64,000 nt of DNA from Gracilaria vermiculophylla (Eukaryota; Rhodophyta; Florideophyceae; Gracilariales; Gracilariaceae): contig JAHNZQ020003148.1 in the NCBI GenBank assembly GCA_019155205.2, forward strand, positions 1,265,878 through 1,329,877, given 5' to 3'. The first letter of the stretch is position 1. Each line of letters starts with the position of its first letter. The notes under the pieces were generated by a model, which was given only the letters and a program-made list of their open reading frames with translations, had not been told where the DNA came from and did no database searches. The translations under genes and the position numbers were made by a program. This document shows, in pieces, positions 34,910-46,166 of the stretch.

Positions 34910-35530
34910 TCATAGTTTGATATCAAGTACAGGTTCACCCTCAGGGGTGAAGCCAATTCGAGCTGCACATTTGATGCCAGCGAGGTTCAAGTCCTGCTGA
35001 ACTCCAAAACTAGATTTCGTCTTCCATGCCTCTGTTTTGTTGTTCGTGCGATATGACACATTTCCATACAGGGTAGTTTTCGGTAATCCAAAGAAACAGA
35101 GCTTGCGATCAATTTCAAATCCGTAGTCACGACGTCCATTTGATCGAACGGTGTATTTGAACCTCAGAAAGCCCTTTTGACGGACATCCGAAGTGCCTAG
35201 GTCAAGCAATCTAACACTGAAAGTGGCCTTTGCGATCGGCGCGAACTGAGGACCTTTTTGGGAAACGAATCCTGGTCTGGCCGAGAAGACCACCTTGGCA
35301 GGTAGGTCTGCGTCAAGTGCGGTCGATAACAATGAGGTAGGAACTGTCTTGGACATTTGGAACGTGAACGACTGTGATTCGAGGTCGACAAAGTTGCTCA
35401 AGGTTATTTTATCGTACAGCGTTCCTTCGAGCGGGAGAGAAGCCTTGGCCAGCCGAAACTGGCGGCTCGAAACGAGAGCTTGTTCGCGGAAGGGCGGGGG
35501 TGCGGTGAACACAAACCTTCGGTTCGTCAT
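34910..35530 (-). CDS. Unrecognised beta-strand-rich protein
   Basis: 206 aa from the first ATG (35530). The frame stays open to 35629, so an upstream non-ATG or spliced start is possible, and that extension is rich in Ser, Thr, Pro and Arg like a transit peptide. The body has alternating hydrophobic and polar residues (FTFQMSKTVP, ATFSVRLLDLG, GFLRFKYTVRSNGR, YGNVSYRTN), as in short beta-barrels, and ends in VLDIKL. I considered a plastid outer-envelope pore protein (OEP21-like) but cannot show it. It converges with the SAMHD1-like gene, whose stop is 186 bp away. Confidence 0.6.
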   Translation of the reverse strand: MTNRRFVFTAPPPFREQALVSSRQFRLAKASLPLEGTLYDKITLSNFVDLESQSFTFQMSKTVPTSLLSTALDADLPAKVVFSARPGFVSQKGPQFAPIAKATFSVRLLDLGTSDVRQKGFLRFKYTVRSNGRRDYGFEIDRKLCFFGLPKTTLYGNVSYRTNNKTEAWKTKSSFGVQQDLNLAGIKCAARIGFTPEGEPVLDIKL

Positions 35531-35887
35531 TTCCCGTTGGAAAGATCTGCGAAGCTGCCGCACACACCAAGTTGAATGCGAAGGTGGCCGAGTGAGAAAA
35601 GCCTTTAATGGCAGTGTTTGAGGTGTCAAAGGAATGGGTGGATGCGCGAAGCTTTGAAATCGGCGTGGGCGGAAGGTGTGGTGTACTGGTGCAGCCGCAC
35701 TGTATCTGGATTGCTGTAATAGGGTGAGGTAGGATTAGGGGAAATTTGATTTGTGAGATCTGCTACAGCAGAAGCTCACTTGTTTGACCTCGCACTGTAG
35801 CAATGGGTCGACCGCATCCGACCCTCCGAGACGCGTCGATACCGTTGTTCGTCAACCCAGCAAAATGGAGCATTCACGGCAATTACG

Positions 35888-35944
<57 letters not shown>

Positions 35945-37032
35945 ACACCCCCCACCGCCACAAAAAAAAAAACCAAGGAGCACCCCCCCCCCGGGGACGC
36001 TCCTGCCCCTGTTTCCCCACCCCCGCAAAAGGGGGCATTCCCCGCCACCACCCCCCCCCCCCCCCCCCGCTCGATGGTGCAGCCTCCGTCCCACATCTAG
36101 TAAACGACTGTGCTTGACACAGATAAAGTAGGCAACCGTTGGCCCCAACCGAATCAATGGTGTGAGACACACAAATGCGTTTCGGAGGACAGCCACTAGC
36201 AGTTAAACGAACTTGGGCGCGCTCAAGACATTCTGCTCCTGTGCCGTAACAGGTACACACCAGAATATGATGCAAGATCAGTCGCCCAAATGACACGAGC
36301 CGTAGTGTGAGATCGCCACAGGCGGACCAGCTCGACTGACGCACAATTCTCCACGGCATTCAATGGAGCAGTTGCGGCGATTGTCGCACCATGCATACTG
36401 TGACAGGGATCATGTGATGTACACACTCCTGGGGTGCATGTAGCAAGTCCCATGTGTGCTGTATGTGGTAATTCCGCATGCCGCATGCCTCATGCCGTCA
36501 GAAAACGACCATTCCGAAGCACAAACTGGTTCCGCTTCCAGGCCGCGGGTCGTCAACCCACCAAATTTGGCTCATTGTGAGTGTCAGCATCTCATGGTCA
36601 TTCGCGCTCGGCGACGTCTGCTTGCATTGTTTCGAATTCGGAGACATGTCGTATTCCGTACAACTCGTGAGTGTCAGTCTGCACCCTCCCATGCGAGGCA
36701 GTGATGGTAATCTTCTGCGAATGGACGGAAGCCGTTCGTTGCTTCTGTTTCATAGTGCAGTGTCAAGGGAAAGGAAGCGCAGCGGCACTTGATTTTCTTG
36801 GATTTAGAGAACAGCTCGCAAGCGCCAATTTCTTCAATGACACATTCATTGCTGGGTTTAATGTTTGCTGTTTTACTTTGTCCAGTGTCTTGGAAGATCA
36901 TCAATGATCAACCTCTCAAGAAAGCATTTCAAGTGACATAAATCTCGAAGCCCACTCAAGTCCCGTCCACCGTATGGTCAACACCTTACTCGAATAATCA
37001 GTGTAAGAGCGGGTGGAGTGCGCATTTCGCAC
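35531..37032. other. Intergenic region with poly-C tracts
   Basis: No gene is supported. Several proline- or glycine-only frames here are produced by the C runs. The run at 35888-35944 is listed separately; shorter runs follow near 35983 and 36051-36068. GTGAGTGTCAG occurs near 36577 and 36666 with no clear purpose. Confidence 0.6.
35888..35944. repeat. Homopolymer of 57 C
   Basis: An uninterrupted C run followed by C-rich tracts and an A11 run. It is either genuine microsatellite DNA able to form i-motif/G-quadruplex structures, or a sequencing or gap-filling artefact. Confidence 0.95.
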
Positions 37033-37674
37033 TCAGATAGGATTGCCGCCCTGCGACGAAAGCGCTTCGTTGAGTAACCTTTCTGCCAGAGGTTTTGAGA
37101 AACCCATAACAGCACTTTTATGTCCTATTATGCACTCAATGTATTTCTGTACGGCAGGATGCTCAATCCTCAAACCCCCCGCACTCTCTAAGGCGCCCCC
37201 GGTAGTAACAAGCTCATTGATGACATGCTCTGGCATTTTCTGAAAGTAGACCTCAGCTTCGTCAACCCCTATCCAAACCTGCTTCTTCGCAACATCCACC
37301 ACGGCAACGCTGGCGATGGTTGTAGCAGGGCCCGTTGCATAACTCTCTAGAAACTCACGTGCCTCATTCTCGTTTGCTGGCTTTTCCAGAATTCGTCCTT
37401 TGTGCGTCACCACGGAATCCCCAGTGACCAAAATTGTCTTACCAAAAGGCATTGGCCTGATTCGAGGAAGCAGCGCGCGCGCCTTGGCGAGAGCTATTTT
37501 TTTGACAAGCTCCCGAGGATCCTCGTGACGAATTGAGCGTTCATCGATGTCTGGTATCTCCACGTCAATCATAGACAGCCCCATTTCTCGGAGAATCGTT
37601 CGTCGAGACCATGACTTGGATCCTAGAATTAGACGACTAATCGATGACCATCCAGGTTCTGCTACGAAAGCCAT
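37033..37674 (-). CDS. Maf-family nucleoside triphosphate pyrophosphatase
   Basis: 213 aa from the first ATG (37674). Maf/Maf-like proteins hydrolyse non-canonical or selected nucleoside triphosphates to monophosphates plus pyrophosphate and so clean the nucleotide pool. The family layout is visible: LILGSKSWSRRTILREMG near the N terminus (the SxRR loop), a DERSIRHEDPRELV segment, the ALAKARAL helix, the catalytic Asp in VTGDSVVTHKGRILEKPAN (about 90-108), and the C-terminal GGALESAGGLRIE, which corresponds to the AGAYGIQ region of the family. The usual Asp-Thr at the active site reads Asp-Ser here. Length is normal for the family. It is single-exon as seen. Substrate class (dTTP/UTP or m7GTP type) cannot be read from the sequence. 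Confidence 0.85.
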   Translation of the reverse strand: MAFVAEPGWSSISRLILGSKSWSRRTILREMGLSMIDVEIPDIDERSIRHEDPRELVKKIALAKARALLPRIRPMPFGKTILVTGDSVVTHKGRILEKPANENEAREFLESYATGPATTIASVAVVDVAKKQVWIGVDEAEVYFQKMPEHVINELVTTGGALESAGGLRIEHPAVQKYIECIIGHKSAVMGFSKPLAERLLNEALSSQGGNPI

Positions 37675-38602
37675 TGCCGCCACCGGAAAAGCGTTCGAAG
37701 GGTTAACAAGCCTCAACTACTCAATGAAACGTATTACTGTCACGTTGGATGGGCAGCCAAACTCCTGTTAAGGTGAAAGCCGGAAAATGGAGAGCCGGGG
37801 GGAGCACAAGAGCACCTCTAATCTTCAGAGCACCTAAGTCGTGTACCGTTGTACAATTAGCTCCGCCACTAAGACTACAACCTCAATGGAGGCAGGGCGT
37901 GCCCAGAGGTATTGTCGATTTATGAACGCGTGGATGAACCTGGTAACGGGACTTATCCCTACTCCTTAACTTCAGTAACCGCAACAATGGAATCCGGCAA
38001 CAAAATTTTGTTTAACTTTAAATGACACGTTCTGACAGCTCTTGAAAGTAGGTTGTCTTTCTGTGTGAGCGCAAAGGACCAAGCGTCATGCACAATGTTA
38101 TGCAACCAAACACTTGAGCTGCAGACATGTGCTTTTTTTTTGAGCTGGTCCCTTTCGCAACACAATTAGCCATCAAGCCTCGTAGACTTGGCAACGATTA
38201 AAAAATGAGAACAAGAATGCCGTGTGGTCAAAGTTGTAGCCGATCATTCCCTTTTGGATATATGTGCGCCGTACGGAGATGTATAGAGTTCTACGTTCAT
38301 TCTAGTGGATTCGGGGCTTAGACGGCTCTAGAAGGAATGGCGTCGGATAGCTTCGTTCGCTGTGAGTGTATGTCCCAGTTCTGACTTTTTCTTTCTATGC
38401 TGGGAAGAACTAATCTAGACTCAAACATGATGGCAACCGCGTAACTTGCTATCCTGCATGGAAAGACTGCGAGGATTCTCTTCGGATACTGATAGTACCG
38501 GATCCCATTTGTGTACAGGCGTGCTGCGTTGAGTCTTTCGAGTATGCCGTTCTTCGTGATGTGTGTTCCATGCCGTTTTCTTGGAGTGCAGTTGACAAGA
38601 TT
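37675..38602. other. Intergenic region
   Basis: No coding sequence was recognised. It must contain the promoter of the Maf gene on its left and the 3' end of the large minus-strand gene on its right. Confidence 0.55.
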
Positions 38603-41600
38603 CTATAACAACGAGCCTAGCATTCGGGTGACGGCTTTCCATTTCATTTCCTTCAGAGTTTGAATTTCATTGAATCCAGAAAGCCGACTTTGATCTCCAA
38701 TGTGTTTCCTTAAAGTGACATAAGTAGTGTGGCTGTTCATCCATACTGACTCTCTGTCTCGTCTTTCATCGACAAGAACTGTGATTAATCGGGTTCTTCC
38801 TGCATGAACCATGTGCAGTATAGCTGGTGGAAATTGTAATTCTGAATGAGTATTCTCCCGACCGTCAATAATGTGATAGATATGGGTAAATTCCTTCAAC
38901 CTCTCTAGCACCCCCCTTTCGCGAATCGATTTATTTTTGCCTGTACTGATAGAGACCAAGTCAATGGACCAACAAACTGCGATATCGTTTTCCCGAGCTT
39001 CGAAAAGTAGCTTTGCCTTGGTACCCCCTCTTCGAAATCCATCTACCGCCTCTCTTGAATCGGCAACAATCAGTGGAAGGAATATTTCTCGGCGATGAGT
39101 CAAAGATAGTGAAGGAGATTCTGTTTTGTAATTGTCTTTCATCTTTTTTATGTGTGCCGCAACAGGACTCACAATTGGGTGATCTCTATTAGCTTCGACA
39201 GATTGCACCTCAATGGCCCCAACTTCATTCACGACATTTTGAAGCAAGCCTGAAACTTCTGGCTGTAGTTCATCACAACAATGCTGAAGAAAAGCCATGG
39301 CCACGTCAAAACCGTCACACAGTGCATACGATCTGGCTTGTCCTAGGTAGTAGACCCTTTCTAGGTCACAATAAGTTTCAGAACTTCTTTTCATGACTTC
39401 ATCCTCGAGAATGCTTTTCAGGAAAGAAACAGAAAAGTCCGATAAGCGACAAGCGCTGATATTCCGCCACGTTGGTCTGACCTGCAAGAAAACTTCATCG
39501 AGTTTACACAGGGTCTCGGAGCTGTGAGCATCTATTATCGAGATCAACTCTGTGGCTTCCCGCAGAGGAACTAAAAACATAGCCCTGGGTTTTGCAAGAA
39601 GAACAGAGATATGAACGTCGTCGTAGTCAGCCAAGAAAACGACATTATCTGTTTTGAGTTGCAAGGACAACCTTCTAGCTCTTTCGATGTAGGCTGGAAA
39701 TGGAACCCAACAGTCGATAGGAGCAATCAATATAGATGAAAGTCGTGGCCATTCTGGGTTCAAAGAATTTTGCGGAGGACAATGTTCTAAGTGAAGCTGT
39801 GATCGGATTATACGCGGTTCACATATGAGCACAAGAAGAAGAGTAACACCCTTCGGCACGGAAAAATCAAAGCCATCAAGGATAAGAATCTGCGCTGTAC
39901 AGCCAAAAAGTGGAGCGTATCTTGGTTCATTTGGGAGGTTCCATCTTCTGATTATCTCAACTGACATTTTATGATCAAAGCTGTGTTCTAAATAGGAACC
40001 GAGCCCATTAGAAATATCAGAATCTGCCTCACACACAACTGCAACACGGTGATCATGCAATTGGTCCGAAAGATGAGTGTTAATGACTACACATAGTGAA
40101 GGCAGTGCCGACAAGTAAGGAGGTAAAAGTATAGTTCCACGCGTCATATTGGTTATACAATGTTCAGCAAGTCTCAAAGACCAAGGTGAACACATCAGGT
40201 TTTCTGGAACACGTAAACGTACTTTCTGAGGTTCCTGTTGGTCTCTTCCTCCGAGGGAGTTTTCACCAGTATTTTCTGCTTCAGCTCCCACTACAGCCTT
40301 CACGTGATGCTTCTGAAGCTGCTGAATATCTACAGTTACCGAGTCTACCACGGGTTCCTGCTCGTCTTCGTCAGATGTCAATATATCATTCAAAGCACTT
40401 TCCTGAGATGTGTTTTCATCGTTTTTATCACCTTCAGCACTGTCTATACCATTCTGCTTAGGTGATTTGACCAGGAGAGTATCCACTTGCTCTGTTTCAG
40501 CTTTTCTTATATGTTCTGTGAGAATAATGCTCTTGTTTTTTTTCATCATGTCATAATTGTTATGTTGTTCAAGGCATCTTTGAAACAATTGAAGTGTTTC
40601 CAATCGATATTGCTCTTCGAGACCGAGAGAAAAGCGAAGACATTCTGTCAAATCAACTGAGAGTGGAAGAAAGCTAGCATAATTCATTCCAAAGATCCGA
40701 AGAAGAGTAAATGCTCTTTCTACTCCGAAGATTCTGTTCTCGCTTCCAAACTGAGCAATATTTGTGAAATCACGCTTCTTTGTTATTCTGAGCAAACTGG
40801 GGCGACTAAGGAACACTCGGGAAAGAATAGAGTTTTCCAGTCGGCATTTCCTTGTCACGTCTTTCGGTCCGGAACTCCATAGGGCTGTGGACTTTCTTTT
40901 TTTCATATGCTGACACAAGATCCGAAGAAGATCTGGAAAGTATCGATTTCTGTCAGAGGTCATTCTTGGTTTGCATCTCATATCCGAAACTGTGAGAACA
41001 GAAGTAGTTGTCGTGTTCAATATGCATTTCGACAGTATAGTCGTAGAAGCTGATGACAAAGAGAAACCGATCTGCGCAAAGAAATCATCCCGTGTAAACT
41101 TTGGGAAGCAAAATGATTGTATACCCGTGGAAAAAGACCTTGCCTCCTTAATTTGCATCAGCTGATCTAAAATGCTTCTTTCAAATATCGATTTACGTAT
41201 GGATCGTAGCGAACGAAACACAATTTCTTCTTCAATGGTTTGCCCAGAGAGGGCGAAATCATCCGATATCGATTGTGAAGGAAAGCACTTGAAATCACAA
41301 TCCGAAAGTCCACTTCCGAAGATACTCAAATGGTTTCGAGCAGTACGATACACATTTCCTGTGAACGAGGTATGTCTCGTCAGAGGTCTGAGGCACCACA
41401 CGTCCGTTGATTTGAAATCAAGAATTGTGTCAGGAATCGATGAACCCGAATTGCTTCGACGATATGCGGAATCAATAATGTCAGTGTCACGAACACAGCG
41501 TTTCGATAGGAACTGATTGGTCTTCTGGTGATCATCTAGGACAGTTCCAAGCATTTCAAAGTCGAAAACCATGTTTCTGTGGAGAAGTGGTGGTGGGAAC

Positions 41601-42256
41601 AATTCCATTGTTAGCAACTTGGGAGTTGACCTGTTAAATAGACAATGAAAAACCTACGTCCACACGCTTGCAATCGCAGTAAATTCACGAGTAGTGGAGA
41701 CAGGCTGCAATGGAACACTTGAAGTATCAAGCCTCTGGTTCACATGCGAGTCGAGCAGTAGGGAAGGAAGAAGTGTTGGAGGCATATTGCACCTCACTGA
41801 AGTGTATCCGATTTCCTCGATACTAATATGGTACATTGCAGCTCTCCAGTCTCGCTTCCGCTCTTCTGCAGATCTGCGAAATCTACCGTTACTGTTCTCC
41901 TTTGAAACACGTTTGGACAATGCGTTAGACGTTTTCCGCATGAGTTCATCGATTTTCATTCTACATCGATTGCGGGGTCGAAGACAGTCTGATGGAAGGT
42001 GCTGTAGTTTTTCGAAAAGAAACGACGCTTTGAGTGCGTTTCTGTGGGAAGTATACAAAGCATCTCATTGTTAGGGCCCGAAGAATATTGGGGGTATCCT
42101 TAGAAGCACTTACTGTTTCACCGGACGCATATCAAATGACATTTTTCTAGCAGCCTCTAGCATCTGTTCAAAGTCATCTTTGCAAGGTGTGGGCACAGAT
42201 GAAAAGCTGTTTTCGAAATAGGGCAGACGCACGGGATCACTGAAACCATCCTCCAT
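38603..42256 (-). CDS. Large protein of unknown function, three exons
   Basis: I join 42256-42114, 42041-41658 and 41576-38603 to give 1166 aa. Intron 1 (72 bp) runs from GTAAGT to CACAG and intron 2 (81 bp) from GTAGGT to CACAG. Each has CTAACAATG upstream of its acceptor, and both junctions keep phase 2. The second intron removes a TAG that would otherwise separate two same-frame ORFs. No domain was recognised with confidence. The N-terminal 170 residues are charged. About residues 480-560 are acidic and low-complexity. The C-terminal 600 residues look globular, with hydrophobic blocks such as VTLLLVLICEP, VVFLADYDDVHISVLL and LITVLVDERRDRESV. XPF/SHOC1-type nucleases were considered from the alternating strand/helix pattern but no catalytic motif was found. 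Confidence 0.75.
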
Positions 42257-43184
42257 ACTGCTTCCTGCTTCCTACAATGAAATGTTTCTTAGGAGAAAGA
42301 ACGATGGCGCCGAGTTTTAGGAGAGAACAAGCGATCTGATAAGGTAAGAGCTCAGAAAAAGTATTGAATATGTTGAAAGGAAACGTGAGCGTCGAACGGA
42401 ATTTGAAGGCTTGGTTCTTTTTTGAAATACCTCCGCCATGTGTTGAAGCGAACAGATGAAACGAAAACTGGACGTTTACGTCGCAACATGTAACTTGCTG
42501 CAAAAATGTCAACGTGTTTCAGACAGTTTCTGTGTCTTTTCTTCAACAGGCGTTTCTTGCCGGGGTTGACGACACCAACGCAACTATTGCTGATGCGATT
42601 GCCGCAAGAATGCGGCGCACAGCTGGGCTGTCAGCACTTTTAAAAAGGAATGGTGAAACGAATTGAATGTGGATGTGGGCGCCGGGTTGACGAGATATGC
42701 ATTCGCAAGTAAAGGGGTCGAAGAAAGAGTGTCAAAACGAGGATGCCAGTACATGACAAGTATTTATTTTCCTGCGCGGCGGCATTTTCCTTCAAGGTGC
42801 AGTCGTTATATACCTGTCTTGAAAGTGATTCCCATCACATGTGGGCGAGAGCAGTTCTACGTTTTGCCTTTGTTCTCATGCTTTTCGACGGCAAACACTG
42901 TTCTACATTTCTCAATCATAAGCACACACCGTACCACAGCCAAATACCGGGAAAACTCTCAGGCTCCGTACATAGTCCTATCCACTAGCAACTCAGGGCA
43001 AAGGAGAATATATCACGTTTGAAGAGGAACGCGGCTTTATCTGTCTTTTCACTAATTGGCGCTTAAAATACTCCAATCAATAGCATTCGGCATAGAGCTC
43101 TTCCTTCACATGGTGCACATTCCGTTTAAAGGTGCTTGTGCGTGATCGACCCCTAACAGGGAAGACGGTCCGACGCCTGGATTC
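42257..43184. other. Intergenic region with a possible stray exon
   Basis: It includes the upstream region of the large minus-strand gene. On the plus strand, after TTTTCTTCAACAG, positions 42550-42663 are open and protein-like (DDTNATIADAIAARMRR) and end in a stop. No upstream exon could be joined in frame, so I do not call a gene. The rest shows nothing coding. Confidence 0.4.
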
Positions 43185-44066
43185 CTATTGTTTGGAATAT
43201 GGAATCCATACGGGGTCCCGCGTCTTGGCAATAACGCAATTCGTAGTGTCGGAGAGAGGGACAACCTTCTCAAGCACATACTTCTTGATACATAGGATAG
43301 ATCCATCTTCTTTGCACTGGTAGCTTTGTGCGCATTTTCGAGACATGCACCGCCCACTTCTGGCCGACGGGTCTAAGAAGTAGTAACACAAACCGTTGAT
43401 GTTGTCCACGAGTTCACATTTGCATGTCGTTCTAGGGTCCTCGTCTCCTGCGCCATCAATATACGTCTTCTCTGACGACGGCGATGGTGTAGGAGTCATG
43501 GATGGCATATGAAAATCATCAACTGGTTTGCGGCCACAACTATCCCCGCCCACAACAAATCGAAGAAGCGTCATAGTTCTGATACCCGGGGAGGACCGGC
43601 ACGCCCACACATATCTGGCTTTAATATGGCGAGGAAAGGCGGAACACTGCCTAAAGCGCTTAGCAGGAACCAACATCGGGCGATGCCAGCAAAAACCTTT
43701 TGCTTTCCTCATCCAGTCGCCTGACTGAACACCACCATGGGTAGCTCTCCAATATTTGCTGCCGGTCGGAAAGTTCTTCTTCCCAATACGGATGTTGGCG
43801 ATGAATCCATATTCATCCTTACGGTTTGTTGCCTTGAACGCGATAACATTTCCCTTCCTCACATTGAGTACAACCCTTCTGTGCGCTCTCCAGTCTGACA
43901 CATATGACTTCGGCTTGCCGTTTAGGTAGAGAATCGCTGCATCGTTCGCTGCAAAGTGAATGACTGCCTTCTTCGGCCAAGCCTCTTTGACGGTTTTTGT
44001 GCCACTAGCTTCCGAGAGGTTCACGAGGAAGGAAACCAACAAAAGAATACAAACGCTCTTCATCAT
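43185..44066 (-). CDS. Secreted Cys-rich protein of unknown function
   Basis: 293 aa from tandem ATGs at 44066. The first 20 residues are a classic signal peptide (Lys, then CILLLVSFLVNLSEAS). About residues 25-100 look like a beta-sandwich (VIHFAANDAAILYLNGKPKS, then VIAFKATNRKDEYGFIANI), reminiscent of carbohydrate- or ligand-binding modules in algal and bacterial secreted proteins; that link is inference. Residues about 185-205 form a Pro/Ser/Thr linker. The C-terminal 90 residues contain roughly eight Cys (CKCELVDNINGLC, CMSRKCAQSYQC), suggesting a disulfide-bonded module. A TATA box lies at 44180-44187. I predict an extracellular or cell-wall protein. Confidence 0.75.
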   Translation of the reverse strand: MMKSVCILLLVSFLVNLSEASGTKTVKEAWPKKAVIHFAANDAAILYLNGKPKSYVSDWRAHRRVVLNVRKGNVIAFKATNRKDEYGFIANIRIGKKNFPTGSKYWRATHGGVQSGDWMRKAKGFCWHRPMLVPAKRFRQCSAFPRHIKARYVWACRSSPGIRTMTLLRFVVGGDSCGRKPVDDFHMPSMTPTPSPSSEKTYIDGAGDEDPRTTCKCELVDNINGLCYYFLDPSARSGRCMSRKCAQSYQCKEDGSILCIKKYVLEKVVPLSDTTNCVIAKTRDPVWIPYSKQ

Positions 44067-44179
44067 GAGGTCAAGAGGCTTGAATGGCAGTTACGGATGT
44101 GGATAGGAGGCTTGATAGAATGTAAAGCGAATGTGGTAGGTTGTTGGTGATGAAGGCGTTGGTGGTGCGGACTCTGGTC

Positions 44180-44187
44180 CTTTTATA
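44180..44187 (-). promoter_or_regulatory. TATA box of the secreted-protein gene
   Basis: The minus strand reads GCTATAAAAGG about 115 bp upstream of the ATG at 44066, a good TATA match at a plausible distance for a short 5' leader. Confidence 0.6.
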
Positions 44188-44658
44188 GCGCTGGACTGGG
44201 GGAAAAGGCGAGCAAGGCGTCTTTCGTATCAGAAAGCCGAATGCATGCACATTTCTCCTTCCCAAGTCTCTCCTCCCATGTTGCATTTGAACCGACAATA
44301 GGGCCTCTGGCAGGCATGCAGAGTGTTCTCGATGCGTTGAATATCTGGAGAAGACTTCAGGACAGTAGTCCCATGATGGCTTTGCATTTACCAGATAGCT
44401 GTGGTTATCATACCCGACGCACAGCAGCTCAATTCTCTTAAAACAACTGTGGAGGGTAAAATCATTTGAAAGGCTTTCCTTACCTGTTCATGATTTTCAG
44501 AACCGATTTGAATCTGAACAGGCGAATGGCAATCCTTTCGGACCATCAACGGCTGCTCAATGAAGCTCGTGACGTTTTAGATAAACGTACGAAGAAAGGC
44601 AAGACAAAAGACTGCAAAGCAAAACACAACACAAAAAAAAAAAAAAAAATTGCTCATG
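44188..44658. other. Intergenic region
   Basis: No gene is recognised. An A-rich run near 44628-44649 lies just past the stop of the cyclin H gene (44659) and may be within its 3' region. Confidence 0.55.
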
Positions 44659-45735
44659 TCAAGTTTCCACTTTTCTCCTTTTACTCGACACATTCATGTC
44701 AGCAAATCCTGACAAAACCTCTGCTCTACGCTTTAGTTTTTCCTGAAATGCTCTTGCTCTTTGTAGCTCCTCTTCATCTTCCTGTCTCAGTTGCTTCTGC
44801 TCCATTTCCTTGTACTCCTGACTCATAGGGTCGTTAATATTTTTCTGTACAACTTGTCTATGCTTCTCAAGCGCAGCGACTTGCTTTGCTTCGTGTTCAG
44901 GGGTGTGGTCAGTGAGAGGCCGCAAAACCTTTGCAGTCACTTGTATTCTGTTGATGAGGTTGGAATCATCTCCAACGAGAATTTGAAAAAGCTGCTTTTC
45001 CGTAGGGTTTGCTTTCGGCTCGGATGCCAACAGGGTTGCCGCGATGGCGATGATGGCAGGTGGTTGCGATAGGGGTAAATCAGTTAGTAATGCTCTTCTT
45101 CGAATTATGTTCTCCGCTGTTGCAATGAGTTCGGACAGCGCGGAGCTGGCTTGCTGACCCTCACCGCATGCGTTTGACGAAAGAAGCTTTTCGCGGACAA
45201 TTCCCAACGATTTGAAAGGGTGATAGCATATCAGATGAAAATTGATTTGTTGCAAAAACCAGAGCTCAGTGTTGAGTATGGCATCGGCAGACACTCTCAT
45301 GGCACAGCCATCCGCTGACATTGGAGTGGTTTCCAGACTAGCATCTGAGGCGACTCCATTGACAGAGGCGTCAAAACGAGCCACCAAGTCGTTTGCATCA
45401 AACACAATCTCCTCAACCTTGCTGGACGCATAGAGAGCGGAGAGGGCGATGACCGAGGGGTTGTAGTCCATAACCGAGCGATGCAGGAAAAAGCGTTTAA
45501 AGTACATGATGGCGGTGGCTGCGAGTTTGTCAGGAAGACTGTTAGCGCGGTTAAAACGAAGGATTCTTCGTTCATGGTGGCGGCGAATGAGGGCTTCTTG
45601 CGGGATTGCGAGCGGTTTCGGATCGGAAGGGCGTGAGGACAGCGCATGGCGATGGGTTTCATTGCGGAGCGAGAGCACGTCCTTGGCGGTGATGCACCAG
45701 AAGCGCGCCTGAGTGGAGTCTTGGTAGAGTGCCAT
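44659..45735 (-). CDS. CCNH: Cyclin H (CDK-activating kinase / TFIIH subunit)
   Basis: Single exon, 358 aa, ATG at 45735. Cyclin H pairs with CDK7 and MAT1 to form CAK, which activates cell-cycle CDKs and, as part of TFIIH, phosphorylates the RNA polymerase II tail. The N terminus (MALYQDSTQARFWC) matches the cyclin H start. The first cyclin fold includes LPDKLAATAIMYFKRFFLHR and a segment with NPSVIALSALYASSKVEE. The next includes ILNTELWFLQQINFHLICYHPFKSL and PPAIIAIAATLLAS. The charged C-terminal helix (EEELQRARAFQEKLKRRAE) is expected. Between the folds is an insertion of about 25 residues (NGVASDASLETTPMSAD). The length is close to animal cyclin H (about 320 aa). It is divergent from the kelch gene. 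Confidence 0.9.
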   Translation of the reverse strand: MALYQDSTQARFWCITAKDVLSLRNETHRHALSSRPSDPKPLAIPQEALIRRHHERRILRFNRANSLPDKLAATAIMYFKRFFLHRSVMDYNPSVIALSALYASSKVEEIVFDANDLVARFDASVNGVASDASLETTPMSADGCAMRVSADAILNTELWFLQQINFHLICYHPFKSLGIVREKLLSSNACGEGQQASSALSELIATAENIIRRRALLTDLPLSQPPAIIAIAATLLASEPKANPTEKQLFQILVGDDSNLINRIQVTAKVLRPLTDHTPEHEAKQVAALEKHRQVVQKNINDPMSQEYKEMEQKQLRQEDEEELQRARAFQEKLKRRAEVLSGFADMNVSSKRRKVET

Positions 45736-46166
45736 TGGGCGGGAATGTTACTGAGGGGGACGGGGGTCGGCACCAAGCAGGGGGTGCACGACTCCGCAAG
45801 GACGCGTTGGCGAACGCTTGACCGCGAGGCGAAGGGGCCATTGGACGCGCCCCGTCTGCGCGAAGCAAGTCTCGCAGCGGAAGGGTCGCCCACCCACGGG
45901 CCGCGCGACAAACAGAGCCCTTGCTACGTGCAGGTGCCAGCAAAAACCCAAGCGGGAAGCACAACGTGTGCACGTGTACGGTCTGTAAGCGAAGGTATAG
46001 CCGTTCGCGGCGCATGCGCACTGCGCGAATTTGGACCAACCAACGGCGGAGCTGTTGCGCCGTTGGGTGATCGTTCACGGATGCGATTTCCCGCCATGCG
46101 GCGCAGGCAATAGACCTCGAAAAATAACTGCAAAAGTGCAACTCGAGCGCGGCCGCGGCACCCACC
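45736..46166. promoter_or_regulatory. Shared divergent promoter region, cyclin H / kelch gene
   Basis: 431 bp separate the two start codons. It holds GGACCAACCAACGG near 46030 and several GC boxes, but no clear TATA. Both 5' leaders and promoters must lie here, so co-regulation is possible but unproven. Confidence 0.5.

Noticed and set aside
35784..36359. Pro-rich and Gly-rich frames at the poly-C tract
   Set aside because: They are homopolymer translations in every frame with no domain.
38603..41617. SHOC1/ZIP2 or XPF-type identity for the large protein
   Set aside because: The strand/helix pattern was suggestive, but no ERKxxxD motif or helix-hairpin-helix could be shown.
41631..41657. 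A 27-nt intron joining the two large minus-strand frames
   Set aside because: It keeps phase and has GT/AG ends, but an 81-bp intron with the same donor, a CTAAC branch site and a better CACAG acceptor fits the other introns.
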